From: Armigeres subalbatus
Lineage: Eukaryota > Arthropoda > Insecta > Diptera > Culicidae
Assembly (NCBI RefSeq): GCF_024139115.2
Contig: NC_085139.1
Span: 139,630,097-139,694,096, forward strand
Reading direction: 5' to 3'
DNA: 64,000 nucleotides
In this document: in pieces, positions 9,435 to 20,389 of the stretch
How the letters are laid out: each line of letters opens with the position of its first letter
Position numbering within the stretch: the first letter of the stretch is position 1
Position numbers and translations under genes: made by a program
The notes under the pieces: model-generated
What the model saw: only the letters and a program-made list of their open reading frames with translations
Told to the model about the DNA's origin: nothing
Database searches by the model: none

Positions 9435-11750
9435 AAGATTAAATTTTAATACTGAATTAGAAAATATATTCTAGCAACTCAATATTTAAAGATGGATTTT
9501 CAATTTGAATCTCGTTTTTGGAATTGACATCGGATTTAGAGATGTTCATTGGACTTGAACTGTATTGGTATTGGATTTGTATTGAATTGGGATGAGATTT
9601 CCATTGGATCAGGATTTGATTTAATATTTGGATTGTATTTGGGCTGGATTTTCATTGGACTTGGATTGGATTTGCAATAGATTCAGATAAAATTTGAAAG
9701 AATATTTGAATAGGCAAGATTTGTGTTAGATTGGATTTGGACAGGATTTGCATTTGGATTAGACTAGGTTTGGATTGGATTGGATTTGCAATAGATTAAG
9801 ATTAAATATAGATTGGATTTGAATTAAATTTGATTGAGTATTTCAGTGGATTTGACTAGATTTGGATTGGATTTGAATTGTACTTGAATTTGGATTGGAT
9901 TTGATTCGGACTGGATTTCGATTACGTTTGGATTGGATTTAAAATGGACTCGGATTAAATTGCATTTGAACTGGATTGGATTAAATTTGGATTGGATTAT
10001 GATTAGATCTGGATGAGTATTTAGTTAGATTTGGCTAGGTTTTGATTGGAATTGATTCGGACTGGATTTGCATTACATTTGGATTGGATTCGGATTAAAT
10101 TGGCTTTGAATTAGATTGGATTTAGATTAAATTTGGATTAGATAAAGATTACATTTAAATGAGTGATTTGAGTTGGCTACATTTGGTTTGGATTGGATTT
10201 GGATTAAGTGTGGATTGGATTTGAACTGAATTTGGATAGGATTGGAGTAAAATTTCTGGATCTTGATTTGAATTGGTATTTAAATTGGGTTTGCATTGAA
10301 TTATGACTAGATTCAGGTTAAATATGGATTGGATGAAGATCAGATTTAAATGAGTAATTGAATTGGATAGATTTGTGTTGAATTGGATTTAGACTGTATT
10401 TGTATTGAATTTGGATTTTATTTTTGTTTCTTTATTAAAGTGATTTTTAAGTAGGACAAAGTTCATCACTACAAGTGAATTTGGATTTGATTTGTAATGA
10501 ATGTGGATTGGATTTGGATTGAATTGGATTTACCATAGATTCAGACTTGAACTTGTATTTGGATTGAATTTGGATTGTATCTGAATTGGATTCAGATTAA
10601 ATTTGGATTGGATGAAGGGCCCTCCATAGTCGTGCGGTAAGACGCGCGGCTACAAAGCAAGACCATGCTGAGGGTGGCTGGGTTCGATTCCCGGTGCCGG
10701 TCTAGGCAATTTTCGGATTGGAAATTGTCTCGACTTTCTTGGGCATAAAAGTATCATCGTGTTAGCCTCATGATATACGAATGCAAAAATGGTAACTTGG
10801 CTTAGAAACCTCGCAGTTAATAACTGTGGAAGTGCTTAATGAACACTAAGCTGCGAGGCGGCTCTGTCCCAGTGTGGGGATGTAATGCCAATAAGAAGAA
10901 GAAGAAGAAGAAGATTAAGAGACTTGAATGAGTTTTTATTTGAATTTGGCCATATTTTAATTGGATTTGATTCGAACTGGATTTAGATTAAGTTTGGATT
11001 GGATTTCGATAGGATTCGGATTATATTAGATTTGAATTGGGTTTTGATTCAGATTGAATTTGGATTGGAATAAAGATTATATATGAATGAGTAATTGAAT
11101 TTAAATTGGCTTTGAATTGGATTTCCAATGGTTTCAGATTAAATTTGCATTGGATTTGCAATAGATTTCGATTAAAATTGGATTGGATTTTAGAGTATAT
11201 TTCATTGGCTATGACTAGATTTTAATTATATCGTTGGATTTGGCTAGATTTGTATTGAAATTGAATTGTACTTGGACTATTTTTTATTTGGTTTGAATTG
11301 GATTCGGATTGAATTGGGATGAGACTTCGGTTGGACTTGGATTCAAACAGGTATTTGGATTGACGTTGGATTGGACTTGGATTGGCTTTGCATTGGTTAT
11401 GGATTGGCTTCGGACTGGATTTGGATTAATTTTGGATTGGATTTAAATTGCTTTTGGATTCAAATTAAATTTGGATTGGATAAAGATTAAATTTAGATGG
11501 ATTTGGATTTTTTGTTAGATTTGGATTGGATTGGATTAAGATATGATTGAACATTTTATTAAATTTGGCTTGGATTTGGATGAAGTTTAAATTGGATTGG
11601 ATTAGGATTCGATTGGAATTGGTTTCCGACTTGATTTGGACTGAGTGTTTGATTTGAGTTTGATTTGGATGCATTAGAATTGGATTTGACCAAGTTTTCG
11701 GCTTCATTGTGTTATGTTTCAAATAATTTTTGCATAAGCTCTTCTTGAAA
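9435..11750. repeat. Degenerate TTGGAT satellite inside the LTR element
   Basis: About 2 kb of imperfect TTGGAT and TTGAAT words (for example GGATTTGGATTGGATTTGAA), with no fixed higher-order period visible by eye. It is interrupted by the SINE at 10618-10913 and a short unrelated block near 10425-10480. Asn/Ile/Gln-rich frames on the minus strand (for example 11465-11722) are by-products of the repeat. Confidence 0.85.
10618..10913 (+). mobile_element. Feilai-like SINE, full length
   Basis: Begins GGCCCTCCATAGTCGTGCGG and carries an A-box-like GTGCGGTAAGACGCGCGG and a B box GGTTCGATTCCCGG. The body includes GCCTCATGATATACGAATGC and GGCGGCTCTGTCCCAGTGTG, and the tail is (GAA)n. Head and B box mark it as a tRNA-derived, pol III-type SINE mobilised by a LINE partner. 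It interrupts the TTGGAT satellite; the GAA tail hides the exact duplication (GATGAAG is possible). Confidence 0.9.
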
Positions 11751-11780
11751 TTTATACGTTCACAACTTTCCTGTAGAGTA

Positions 11781-11794
11781 GAGGAGGAGAAGAA
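11781..11794 (+). promoter_or_regulatory. Polypurine tract of the LTR element
   Basis: GAGGAGGAGAAGAA directly abuts the TG that starts the 3' LTR. It is the expected primer site for plus-strand DNA synthesis. Confidence 0.85.
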
Positions 11795-12068
11795 TGTAGT
11801 AGATAAGATCAGGTCTATAAAGTGTCGGAAATAATATTCACTTTACTTTATTGTCTTATTTTCATTTAGTTATTATCCAATTAAATTATACTCATTTGTA
11901 GTATATTTTGTTTAAACGTGTAGCGAACGACCTAAGATTGTAAGCTATTTTGATTCCATCCAGCAAGAAACTTTTCGGGATGATCGTGTGATAGCGATAT
12001 GACAAACAGTTTGTTGAGTATTGTTGCGACGAATGGTCGAGACTGGAAATCTCGGTCGGGTCACGACA
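11795..12068 (+). repeat. 3' LTR, complete
   Basis: 274 bp from TGTAGTAGATAAG to GGTCACGACA, with TG...CA ends. It contains the roughly 150-bp middle part missing from the 5' LTR. It is followed at once by AACAT, the second copy of the target duplication. Confidence 0.85.
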
Positions 12069-12225
12069 AACATGTCAGTATTCTGTAAAAAAAACAAAAA
12101 AAAATTTGTTTCTTTCTTTGTTTGTTTTATTCTTTGATAGCATCATGATGATCGCCCTACTATTCCGCCTTTTTTTCTAAAAAAATATAGTTTTGGCGTA
12201 AAATGGAACTTTCCGCTTAAAATTG

Positions 12226-13144
12226 TAGGGGAAGGTGGGTAGACTTGATCCCCGGGAGACCCGATCACCCCCTGTTTTATAGAGAACTAAAGTAGTTTTG
12301 TTCTAGCGTATTTTTTAGCATAGATCCTCTAGACAAATGACTTTTATGTGGTGAGTTAAATTTTGGATTGACAGCCTTATTTATTCTGCAGGGCGGTTTG
12401 TATGTTTTGACCTTCCTAAAGATTTTTTTATTGACCACGCCAAATTTGAACAACTTTTTATAACAATGACCAAATGCGTTTGTTTTTTCACAGCCCAAAG
12501 CCATAAATATCCTTAATGATCTGTACTGATGAAAATGTCAACATTCCATCAAACTTTTAGGTTAGGTATTTGGATTTAAAGTTATTGCCTAAATATGGGG
12601 CCACTAGATCCCCCATTAGTCATCCATACAAAAATTTGGCGAAAAAAATAAAAAAATATAAATCTGTTCTCAGGCTTCTATTTTTATGTAGATGTGACAA
12701 ATTTGATGAAGGGTTGACAGGAAAAAATATTTATTGCGTAGATATCGTATAAAGGGGATCAAGTCTCCCCAAATTTTAAAATTGCGTGTGCTGTCCAATT
12801 CAATAACAAAAATCGTTCATGTATACGCACAGCAATTCAAAAATTCCGCGTATTTTAAATAAAAATTATTTTAAAAATCTGAGGGCACCTTTCCAATTTT
12901 ATCAAAGCAAGTTCTTGGAAAGGGATCAATTTCCCCCGAATACTTTAAAAGTCGATTTTTGATAGCACTCCAGAAAAACGATTATGTATCAATAACAACA
13001 ATAATTCAAGGACTGTCATACAGCAGATCAGTTAAATATTATATTTATTAGAGAGTCTGTGTGGAAATCGCGTATGATTATTTATTTTTGGCTGTGATAC
13101 ATCGGAAATCAGAAAAGGGGATCAAGTCTTCCCAGTCTCCCCTA
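12226..13144. mobile_element. 919-bp TA-flanked element with ATCAAGTC phrases
   Basis: The left end is TAGGGGAAGGTGGGTAGACT and the right end on the minus strand is TAGGGGAGACTGGGAAGACT; both continue TGATCCCC. TA lies at each edge. The end phrase GGGGATCAAGTCTCCCC also occurs internally near 12757, and more diverged near 12920 (AGGGATCAATTTCCCCC). No transposase frame is visible. Confidence 0.75.
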
Positions 13145-13263
13145 TCCCCTATTCATAGCGCATTGTCTTCTGGAGTTACTAGAAAATCATCTTTTTTTTC
13201 TTAGGGCCCCTTCTTCGAAAAAATAAGCCGAAATTTGTTTTTGATGTTTTTTTTACTGTCATG

Positions 13264-13460
13264 TAGGAGAACTGTTCCATTTTTTATCTCGCAAAACAAA
13301 GAATACAGCACCATTTTCGTCGCTTCTTTATGATAACACGCGTGCTTACTGCTGAAAAAAAATCACAAAAATAAGGAACAAATCAAATTCCTTTTCATTG
13401 CTTTGTTTTTGATGGGATGGAAATAGGAGCTATGGGATGAAGTGTTGAACCGTTCCCCTA
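13264..13460 (-). mobile_element. 197-bp MITE, copy 1 of two
   Basis: Ends are TAGGAGAACTGTTCC and GAACCGTTCCCCTA (inverted). A second copy in the other orientation is 36471-36690; both share GGAGCTATGGGATGA or its complement and CAAAGCAATGAAAAGGA or its complement. Each edge has TA. Non-coding. Confidence 0.8.
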
Positions 13461-13478
13461 TATAAATGGGCTTCGGGA

Positions 13479-15230
13479 CAGTTCGTCGAATGACATTTAG
13501 TCGAAAGTACATGTGGTCGAAAGGTAATTAGTTAAATAGATAATTTGTCAATAGATTTTTGGGTAAATTTGAATAAATAATCCACAAGATACATTGATAA
13601 ACTGAGTGAACGTGAGGATGTTCAATCAGCAACGGAAGAAACGAATACGAATGCCAATGAGGATTTTTCATCTGAGCTAACAGAAACTTCTGGTGGTACT
13701 GATGGAGTATAGATAAATTGAAAACCTACAGAAATAGCAAAATACTAGGTATTGATGGTGAAATACCCTCTAATCTATTTTTCGGCACATGGTCAAAAAC
13801 CAATGATATCAATGTTATTTTGCCAATACTTCATTGTAGTCGGCTTTGAAACATTTAGTCTACCGTGGGGCATCGAAATCCGTACACCTTAGCACCTTAG
13901 TAAATGAAAAAGTCATTAGAAAATAGGATTCGAATGTGAATAAAACGTTTGTCATCGACACAGGAGCGTGAAGGCGTCTACTTTTGAAGTGCTTCACATT
14001 TACTCATTAAAAACTACGAAAAACATGATAAAATATTGAACAACTACTCCTGACTCGAAATCCGTCCACCGTGGACGGATTTCGAATCAAAGGATCAAAT
14101 TCCGTACAGCTATTATTTAACTAGATATTTAAATTGAAACAGTCTGATTGACTAAACTACCACTGTAAATAGTTCGATACGCACCTTGAGAAGCGATCCC
14201 TTCGATTTGTATTCCGCTCATCTTATGTAATGATTCGCAATTAGCAATTAAAGCACAGTTACTTTTGGTGCGATTATGTTCTACCTGAAAACAAAATGGC
14301 GGCAAAAACTCCGCGTTTGATGGATGGAGATTTGTTTTTGATTTTTGTTGTTTTAATTTCAAACCCTTCTTTCCATTACTATGCCCTAAAAGCTTACTGC
14401 CAAGAATCTGAACAGGATTAGATGTATGATTTCTACATTAATTACCTTTAACCCCCTTTAATTTATTGATATCTCATGAGGTGGACGGATTTCGGTGCTG
14501 TACGGATTTCGGTCCCGCACGGTAATGACATTTGGTTAAATGACATTTCGTCAAAAAGACGTTTAGTCGAATGGAAACGGTTTTCTTATTCTTTTCATTG
14601 AAACTCTTTCTCCACTCAATATTTATACAATAATTTTATCAGAATAAAATTCCAACCATAATTCGTTAATTATTGGCCGAAAATCTAATTCCGACCAAAT
14701 GGCCATATGACTAATCTATTCGACGTCATGTCTAATGACGGAACATCATTCGATTGAATTTATTTTGACCAGGTGGAATAGATTCATCGTAGTCGTTTAA
14801 AGGGGTTCGCCTAAGTCAATATCCAGTCGGGAATATTCTCGGAATATTCGTCGTTTTCGTAATATTTATTCTTTTATGAACCCATCATTCCTTGGACAAT
14901 ATTGGAGCAATAATTATGTGACTTTTATAAACACCACAATAAAGAATTTATTTTTCAATTGTTATTGACTAAAGTTCTTTTTTTAAATAGCCACTCGACG
15001 GAACGTCATTAGACTAAATGTACCAAGATTTTTAATTCGATAATCCGCTTTTGAACAAACGTTATTCGACCAAATGTTCGAAGATTTTTCATTCTAAAAT
15101 CTGGAGTGGCATAGCGCACCTCGACTCGAAACGAGCAAACCATGCAAACTGTCATACGAAAGAGATGTCGAATGGAGATGCGCAATGAGACCCCTAATTT
15201 CGACCAAATGTCATTCGACGAAATGGTATA
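13479..15230. mobile_element. Element with inverted TTCGTCGAATGACATTT ends
   Basis: GTTCGTCGAATGACATTTAG at 13481 is inverted at about 15198-15226 (ACCAAATGTCATTCGACGAA). The same phrase recurs inside in both orientations near 14525-14580, 14690-14760 and 15055-15080. A separate TA-flanked element (13863-14522) is nested inside. No protein domain can be read. Confidence 0.6.
13863..14522. mobile_element. 660-bp TA-flanked element nested in a larger one
   Basis: Left end CCGTGGGGCATCGAAATCCG; right end on the minus strand CCGTGCGGGACCGAAATCCG. TA flanks both sides (13861-13862 and 14523-14524). The phrase GAAATCCGTCCACC or its complement also occurs internally near 14056-14100. The 77-codon frame at 14129-14362 has no recognisable domain. 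Confidence 0.8.
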
Positions 15231-15301
15231 GATTCATATAAATGAATGCAATAAAAGAAAACCAATGAAAAAAAATTAAAGTCATCTAGCGAAAATGACA
15301 T

Positions 15302-15400
15302 TTTAGACCTTTCTTATGGGATTGTTCTCGTTGTCGTTTGTCGTTGTACGAGAAAGGCATCATCATTGTTGGGTAGATTTATCTTGGTTTTAGTGCCTCA
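15302..15400 (+). repeat. Short relative of the CTTTCTCGTA repeat
   Basis: GACCTTTCTTATGGGATTGT at the left and GTACGAGAAAGGCATC at the right resemble the ends of 914-1312, again followed by a GGTAGATTTATC block in place of GGTGGATTAATC. The interior is mostly missing. Confidence 0.45.
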
Positions 15401-16190
15401 TGGCCATTAACATAAATAAATTACTCCTTTTCTTTGAATCTGAGCGATTGTCATTCGTTCTTCTCCATTTTTAGCCAAATTTTCAAGGGCGCCCACATCC
15501 GAACCACAAAATTGCAGTCCAAGAATGTAAAGTTTGCAACATTGTAAAAAACTTTTTTCAAATAGGTGAAATCAAGTTAATTTCTTCACTAGCAGTAAGG
15601 TTATTAGTCTAGCTTTCCATTGGTGATAGACCAAAAACGAAAGGGTGCCAACATCCAAACCTCTTCCCCAATCACATGGTTTCCAGCTCTAATTATGTAA
15701 TCGATTTAAAAACAATTCAACAACAAAATAATGTTTGTATTAGTTACCACTGACAACAGATCTATACTTTCGATTTCAAGTCACAGTATGATTTCACCTA
15801 TGTGGAACTATCGAAATCTGGAACAGTAATTCTATGCAAAGCCGTTTAAAAAGATCATAACAGTAACCCAGAAATTATGTTTTAGATTGGCATAATTTGC
15901 CTCCATAAGTGGATATCGAGTCATAGATCATCGAACGGGTGTGTTAAAAACATAATAATCAATACCGTTCTCAGCAACAAGTTCAATATGCTTCACAGGA
16001 TGAGAATGTGTTGAGCGAGTATGTCATTGCAGCTTATCGAGTCGTTGGACATAGACATGTGTAGGGCTAGATATAGACAAATGCTAATTAATATGTGAAT
16101 TGAACAAATGAACAATGAACAAATAAATGAAAAGAAGTAGCTCCAATCAAATCCAAAACTATTCACAACGTGTTTGCAAAGCCCTAAGAA
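15401..16190. other. AT-rich DNA, nothing recognised
   Basis: No convincing open frame, RNA or inverted repeat is visible. Confidence 0.4.
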
Positions 16191-17060
16191 CTACAACACT
16201 CGTGGTAAAACATAACGATTCATATACGCATACGCTCCCACCCACCCCCTTCTTGTGGTCTTCCAGAATTTATTGTCAGTAATCACGACCACATCAACCA
16301 CTACTAGTTCAGTTAACTACCACCACCAACAGAAGCAGCTAAAACGGTGATAAACAGTTAAATAATTATATCAGACCTCTGGCCGTCTGGTTCTTGCTCG
16401 CACACTGCCATTGCACCGGCAATGGGGCGCTCAGTTCTCTCGCACATAGCGATAAGGGCTGCAGCGCGGTGGCCATCACGTATAGAACCCGGCAGTAGTC
16501 GAACATGCGCAAAACGCATTCCGACCATCATCGTTATGCACACCCGGTAGTAACGGTCGCTCGACCGGATCTCCCTCCTTGATTTCTCCCCGGCTGCACA
16601 TCCCGTTCCCACACGAAAGCTCACTAATCATTGGTTGCGTTTAATTGTGAACGATTTCCCTACACACCCGGTCATCTATCTGGTTCGGAGCCGTATCTCC
16701 AATACCCCCGAGGGATAATTTCGCTACCAGCGTGAAGCGGGAGAGCGCCGATAGGGATTATAATTTCCTGCCTTTGCTATGATTTGCATTTCTATATCAT
16801 TGACGGTGCGAAAATTAGGTTCTGGAAGCAACTACTGTTTTATTGGTGCTGCTCGATGTCGGATGGATAGAGACTATAACCAGCCAGCACCGGGAGAGAG
16901 ATCAGCACACGGTGTGCGTAGTGTCTATTGGGCGCGAGAAATGGAATCCAATCATTCACATCGCAGGCGAACAGCTCGTTGCCTCAGGGGTCGCAATAGT
17001 TGTGCAGTTGGAGCAAAATTAGGTTCTGCAGCGCGGTAATCTAATTAGAAGGGATTGGTT
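16190..17060. other. GC-richer, apparently single-copy island
   Basis: This interval has more G+C than its surroundings and shows no match to other repeats in the window. Short frames on both strands (16358-16624 minus, 16779-17039 plus) have no domain and are not convincing. It could be host regulatory or exonic DNA; the sequence alone does not tell. Confidence 0.3.
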
Positions 17061-17880
17061 TGCGTTTGTTTTTACATATGTAGCTCGTTTGTACTTCTCT
17101 ACATGAGTGAGTGTCGGATTGGAATTTAATGGTCTGCGACAGTCACGTAAAATTTAAAGCGTTAAATTTAAAACGTACGTTTACATAATAGACTCTACTG
17201 AAGGCAGGTGATTCCAATTCCTGGTTCGTTCGTCGATGCTTTGGGTGGAAATTTTATCAACATCTCCGAGCATAGGGTACGACCGTATTTGACACATATG
17301 TTATACACGAATACAAAACTGCACTTGTCTTTGAAACTTCGGCGGTTATTACTCGTATACTCGTAAACGTTCGAATGTATCTTCAAAGCCAACAATAACT
17401 GTGAAAGCAGTTGACAAAATACTAGGTTGCGTAACCGTAATGTTCCAGCTGTGGGATGCGGTCTCAATGAAGAACTAATGAACTTTCTGTTTCCTTTTCT
17501 TCATTAATGTTTCATATACTAGACCGAATTTCATATTTTAATCTTGCTTGTATCCCACACTTTTACTTGAGCTTGCATTATTGTTAGTAAGGGATAATGT
17601 TACAACTTCAGTAAACAATGATTTGGGCACCTACTTGAAAATGACATGTCATAGTGCAATCAATATACCTGGAAAGATAAAATAGCATTATTGATAACTT
17701 GTAAATAAGCTTGTTGATTTAAAACAAAAATATAAGTAAATTGAATAGAATGAAAAAATTGCAGAAGGACAACTTTATATATTATGCCAATTTTTTTAAA
17801 AGCTTCATTCTAAAGCCCTTCTTATTCGTTATTTACGAAGCTGTTAAAAGATTATCATGCACCCCAAATTACATTAATTT
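17061..17880. other. AT-rich DNA, nothing recognised
   Basis: The 90-codon minus frame at 17195-17467 has no motif and is not supported. No repeat boundary is visible. Confidence 0.4.
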
Positions 17881-17882
17881 TT

Positions 17883-18095
17883 ATCATTGAGTCCGCGAAT
17901 CATCTTTCATCGGACGAAGTCACATTGTTCGTTGGGCACCTTATCTGGTTGTACCCGTCGCACCATTTCCGAGAACCATTTCATCCGGATTTTCGCAGCA
18001 TGATCGAAGAATGTGGTACCTCATATCGCTGATGCGATTCATGGTTCATTCGCCTTCTCGATATCTTTCATCTGTACTTCACCGTAGATGGTAGG
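17883..18095 (-). pseudogene. Highly decayed RTE-type C-terminal relic
   Basis: On the minus strand, pieces in shifting frames align with the RTE fragment at 6032-6487: a GEVQMKD-type stretch followed by NEP, then ENPDEMV corresponding to DSNPAKMV, and GTTR-stop-GAQR corresponding to GTRRRGAQR. Stops and frameshifts are frequent, so this is an older relative of the same lineage. The match rests on a handful of residues. Confidence 0.5.
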
Positions 18096-18885
18096 CATTA
18101 TTTTTCTTCAAATATACCAAATTCACGTTGGTCCTTTTACTCCAATTTTCCTTACTCGGTTTCGAAAAATTTCGTTTCAGATGATTTGAAACGAAACTCC
18201 GCGGAATCTCGTGGCATGGCAAAATCAGATATTTAGATTTCGATTCGTTTTGTTGAATTCTAAAAAACATCAGCAAAATCAACGTTTGAACGTAATGAAA
18301 TGGAAATCTTTGGAATTTCGAAACTTATTTTAACTAATTCCAAACAGAATAAAATCATAAAGGATGCGTTCAAGATACAATGATAAACAATTCTTATGCA
18401 ATCCCGTTCTGAATCAACAAAGTATTTAGTTTTCTACCAAAAATCTCTGAAGCGTTTAAAAAAATAGGTTTGAGTGGAAGACGATTTACGCAATAAGTGA
18501 TTTGTAATAATGTTTTGCTGAAATTTGCTCAGTTCATCGATATTTGCATATCGATCCCCGAGATTTTCATTGAAAGTTCGCCTTCGGAGGATACGTGGAT
18601 ACGAACACAGACCATTTCATTTTTTATTATTTAGAAGATTTGCGAAAAATGCTTCCGTAAAAAAATCATGAGGTTTGGCAAACTTGTAGCAATTGATGTT
18701 GCCTACTGCTTTGATTCAAATCTTCACCAAACTCATATTCCCAACATTCGTTTTTAAGAAAAGATTTGACAGAATTATTTTGTTTTTTGTTTCTGTATAT
18801 TTGCTGTTCACTCTTCCATGAGCTCGTGGTGAACATTTCAAAGCAGACAAAACTATCAAGAACGGCTATAGCAGCCAGATATTGT
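18096..18885. other. AT-rich DNA, nothing recognised
   Basis: No supported gene or element. Confidence 0.4.
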
Positions 18886-18889
18886 CACC

Positions 18890-19040
18890 TCGTATACGGA
18901 AATGACATTTTCGTGAGAATATCATTTTCAGGAATTGGTGGAAATAATATTTTAGGGGAAATTACATCATTGTGGAAATGGCATTTTCGCAAAAATGACA
19001 TTTCCCTGAGAATTACAATTCTTCGAAAATGACATTTTCT
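18890..19040. repeat. Degenerate AAAATGACATTTTC phrase repeat
   Basis: Six or more versions of a palindrome-like phrase (GGAAATGACATTTTCGTGAG, AAATGGCATTTTCGC, AAAATGACATTTCCC, GAAAATGACATTTTC) occur in about 150 bp. The same theme recurs at 22565-23035. Confidence 0.6.
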
Positions 19041-19345
19041 CGAAAAGACCGAACTGATCAAAGCAACAGGGCCTCCATATACAGATGTGCTCGACTTGCG
19101 GTTAGCGGCAGTATAAACACCGTGCGCTTTTCCAAGCTCGGGGTCAGTCCTAAAATTTCAGCAACACCTTTATTGGAATTCGGCGCTTTCTAGATTTCCC
19201 TAGCCGGGCTACCGAACACTCCAACTGAATCAGGGTTGTCCCTTAGACACCTCGACACTCGTGGCTAGTGCACGAATCGAGATCTAAGTTTAAATCCTAT
19301 TGAATCCTAAAGAGAATCCTAAAGAAATCTCCCACTTATCATTTC
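19041..19345. other. Unassigned DNA
   Basis: Slightly GC-richer sequence without a gene. It ends in a small tandem AATCCTAAAGA motif near 19305-19330. Confidence 0.35.
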
Positions 19346-19347
19346 TG

Positions 19348-19678
19348 TACACGCTTAAAATCAATAACACAGAGATGTGTTTGCTTCACACAAAACAGAC
19401 CTAATGCAGAACAACACCTAGATGAGCGACAGTTACACAGGCACAAAAATGCCTCTTACGGTCGTGATAACGATCCTTTTTAACAGGTAAACGTTTGTAC
19501 AGATTCCTTGTTTTATGAGGAACCAAATACTGTTGAAAATATTGAAATCCAAGCTTCAATAAAACCACACGAGCTATTTTTGTGGCTGTGTAACTGTCGC
19601 TCATCTAGGAGTTGTTCTGCATAAGGTCCGTTTTGTGTGAAGCAAAAATATCTCTGTGTTATTGATTTTAAGCGTGTA
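19348..19678. mobile_element. 331-bp foldback MITE
   Basis: TACACGCTTAAAATCAATAA at 19348 is inverted at 19659-19678. Arms of about 105 bp continue through ACACAGAGAT and the GAGCGACAGTTACACAG block. The central 130 bp are unpaired. TA at the edges fits TA-specific insertion. Non-coding. Confidence 0.85.
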
Positions 19679-19914
19679 TACATATACGATATGTAGAATC
19701 CCGCGAGAGACTTTTTTCGCATGTTGTCATGATAGAGAACTGATTCGGGAGGCTATAGCCCATGATAAATTTCTTTTAGAAAGCTCCAAATGCGGGAAGC
19801 ACTGGCTCTGAAGATGCATTCCAACTTGTTCTAAAAAACGGTGCAGTAACCAACAAGAAATAAGCGAAAACGAAGCGAGAATCACAATTTTTCTGTGGGG
19901 GCTGCCTATCCGAT

Positions 19915-20385
19915 TTTGTTTTTTAGCACTTGTATACTGCCTATGATCGCATATTTGTAACAATCGACAAAAGTAGGCATGGGAGAAATGGAACAATGAA
20001 GTTTGTGATATGCAAAAGTATGGCAAACTCAATGATTTTCTAAAAATTCCACAAAATTGCACAAACACTTTATCCAGTTGGAATCTTCGGTAGAAACATT
20101 TCCATTACTTGGTATTTGAATGCAAACTAATTTCGAAAATGTTTACACACAGCGCATGGCGTACTGGCAATAAAGTTTTCTGGTGTTACAGTTATGCGAT
20201 CACTTTGTTTAATGTTACAAAACAACTTGGTAGTTTTTTTTCAAGTTTTTTAGAACAAACTTTATTTCACCTGGTCAGCTGGAAGAACTAGCAATTTGGA
20301 GATAATTCATGAGCCTACCTCAAAATCGACAAAAATGCAAATGTTACAAATATGCGATCAAGGGCAGTATACAAGTTTGATAAAT
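19915..20385. repeat. Inverted-repeat pair around 400 bp of unique sequence
   Basis: ACTTGTATACTGCC at about 19928 and CGCATATTTGTAAC at 19950 are the complements of GTTACAAATATGCG (20342) and GGCAGTATACAAGT (20362). The arms span about 65 bp with several differences. A weaker relative of the same words lies near 23585-23640. It may be a decayed foldback element. Confidence 0.5.
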
Positions 20386-20389
20386 TTGT

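Larger units (their letters stand above)
8135..12068 (+). mobile_element. Non-autonomous LTR retrotransposon with satellite interior
   Basis: All structural marks are present: a 5-bp target duplication AACAT (8130-8134 and 12069-12073), two LTRs of matching sequence, a primer-binding site one base after the 5' LTR, and a polypurine tract abutting the 3' LTR. Between them is no gag, protease, RT or integrase. The interior is a roughly 108-bp local repeat with two inserted MITEs, then about 2 kb of degenerate TTGGAT repeat with a SINE insertion. Such gene-less LTR elements (LARD or TRIM type) rely on a partner's proteins. LTR ends match over 45 of 45 bases at the left and all but one or two of about 50 at the right, so the insertion looks young. 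Confidence 0.85.
5490..12230. mobile_element. Large interrupted inverted-repeat (foldback) element
   Basis: The left arm (about 5490-5980 and 6491-6915) matches the reverse complement of scattered right-arm pieces (about 7110-7320, 7560-7720, 7970-8130 and 12074-12210). Matches in order: 5640-5700 with 8090-8130 (AACTTTGTAGAACAT, TTATTGGAATAAG), 5745-5890 with 7600-7720 (GGGTGTCCCT, GATCAATATCT-like), 6510-6640 with 7195-7320 (GCAAAACATGCGTCTT, ATAACTCGACAACGGA), and 5560-5640 with 12074-12190 (TACTATTCC). Later insertions split the arms: an RTE fragment, a MITE, a palindrome, a SINE and the LTR element. The outer ends are approximate. Confidence 0.65.

Noticed and set aside
11465..11722. 85-codon minus frame rich in Asn, Ile and Gln
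   Set aside because: It is the translation of the TTGGAT satellite.
16358..17039. Frames of 86-90 codons in the GC-richer island
   Set aside because: On opposite strands, no start context or domain; GC-rich DNA yields such frames readily.
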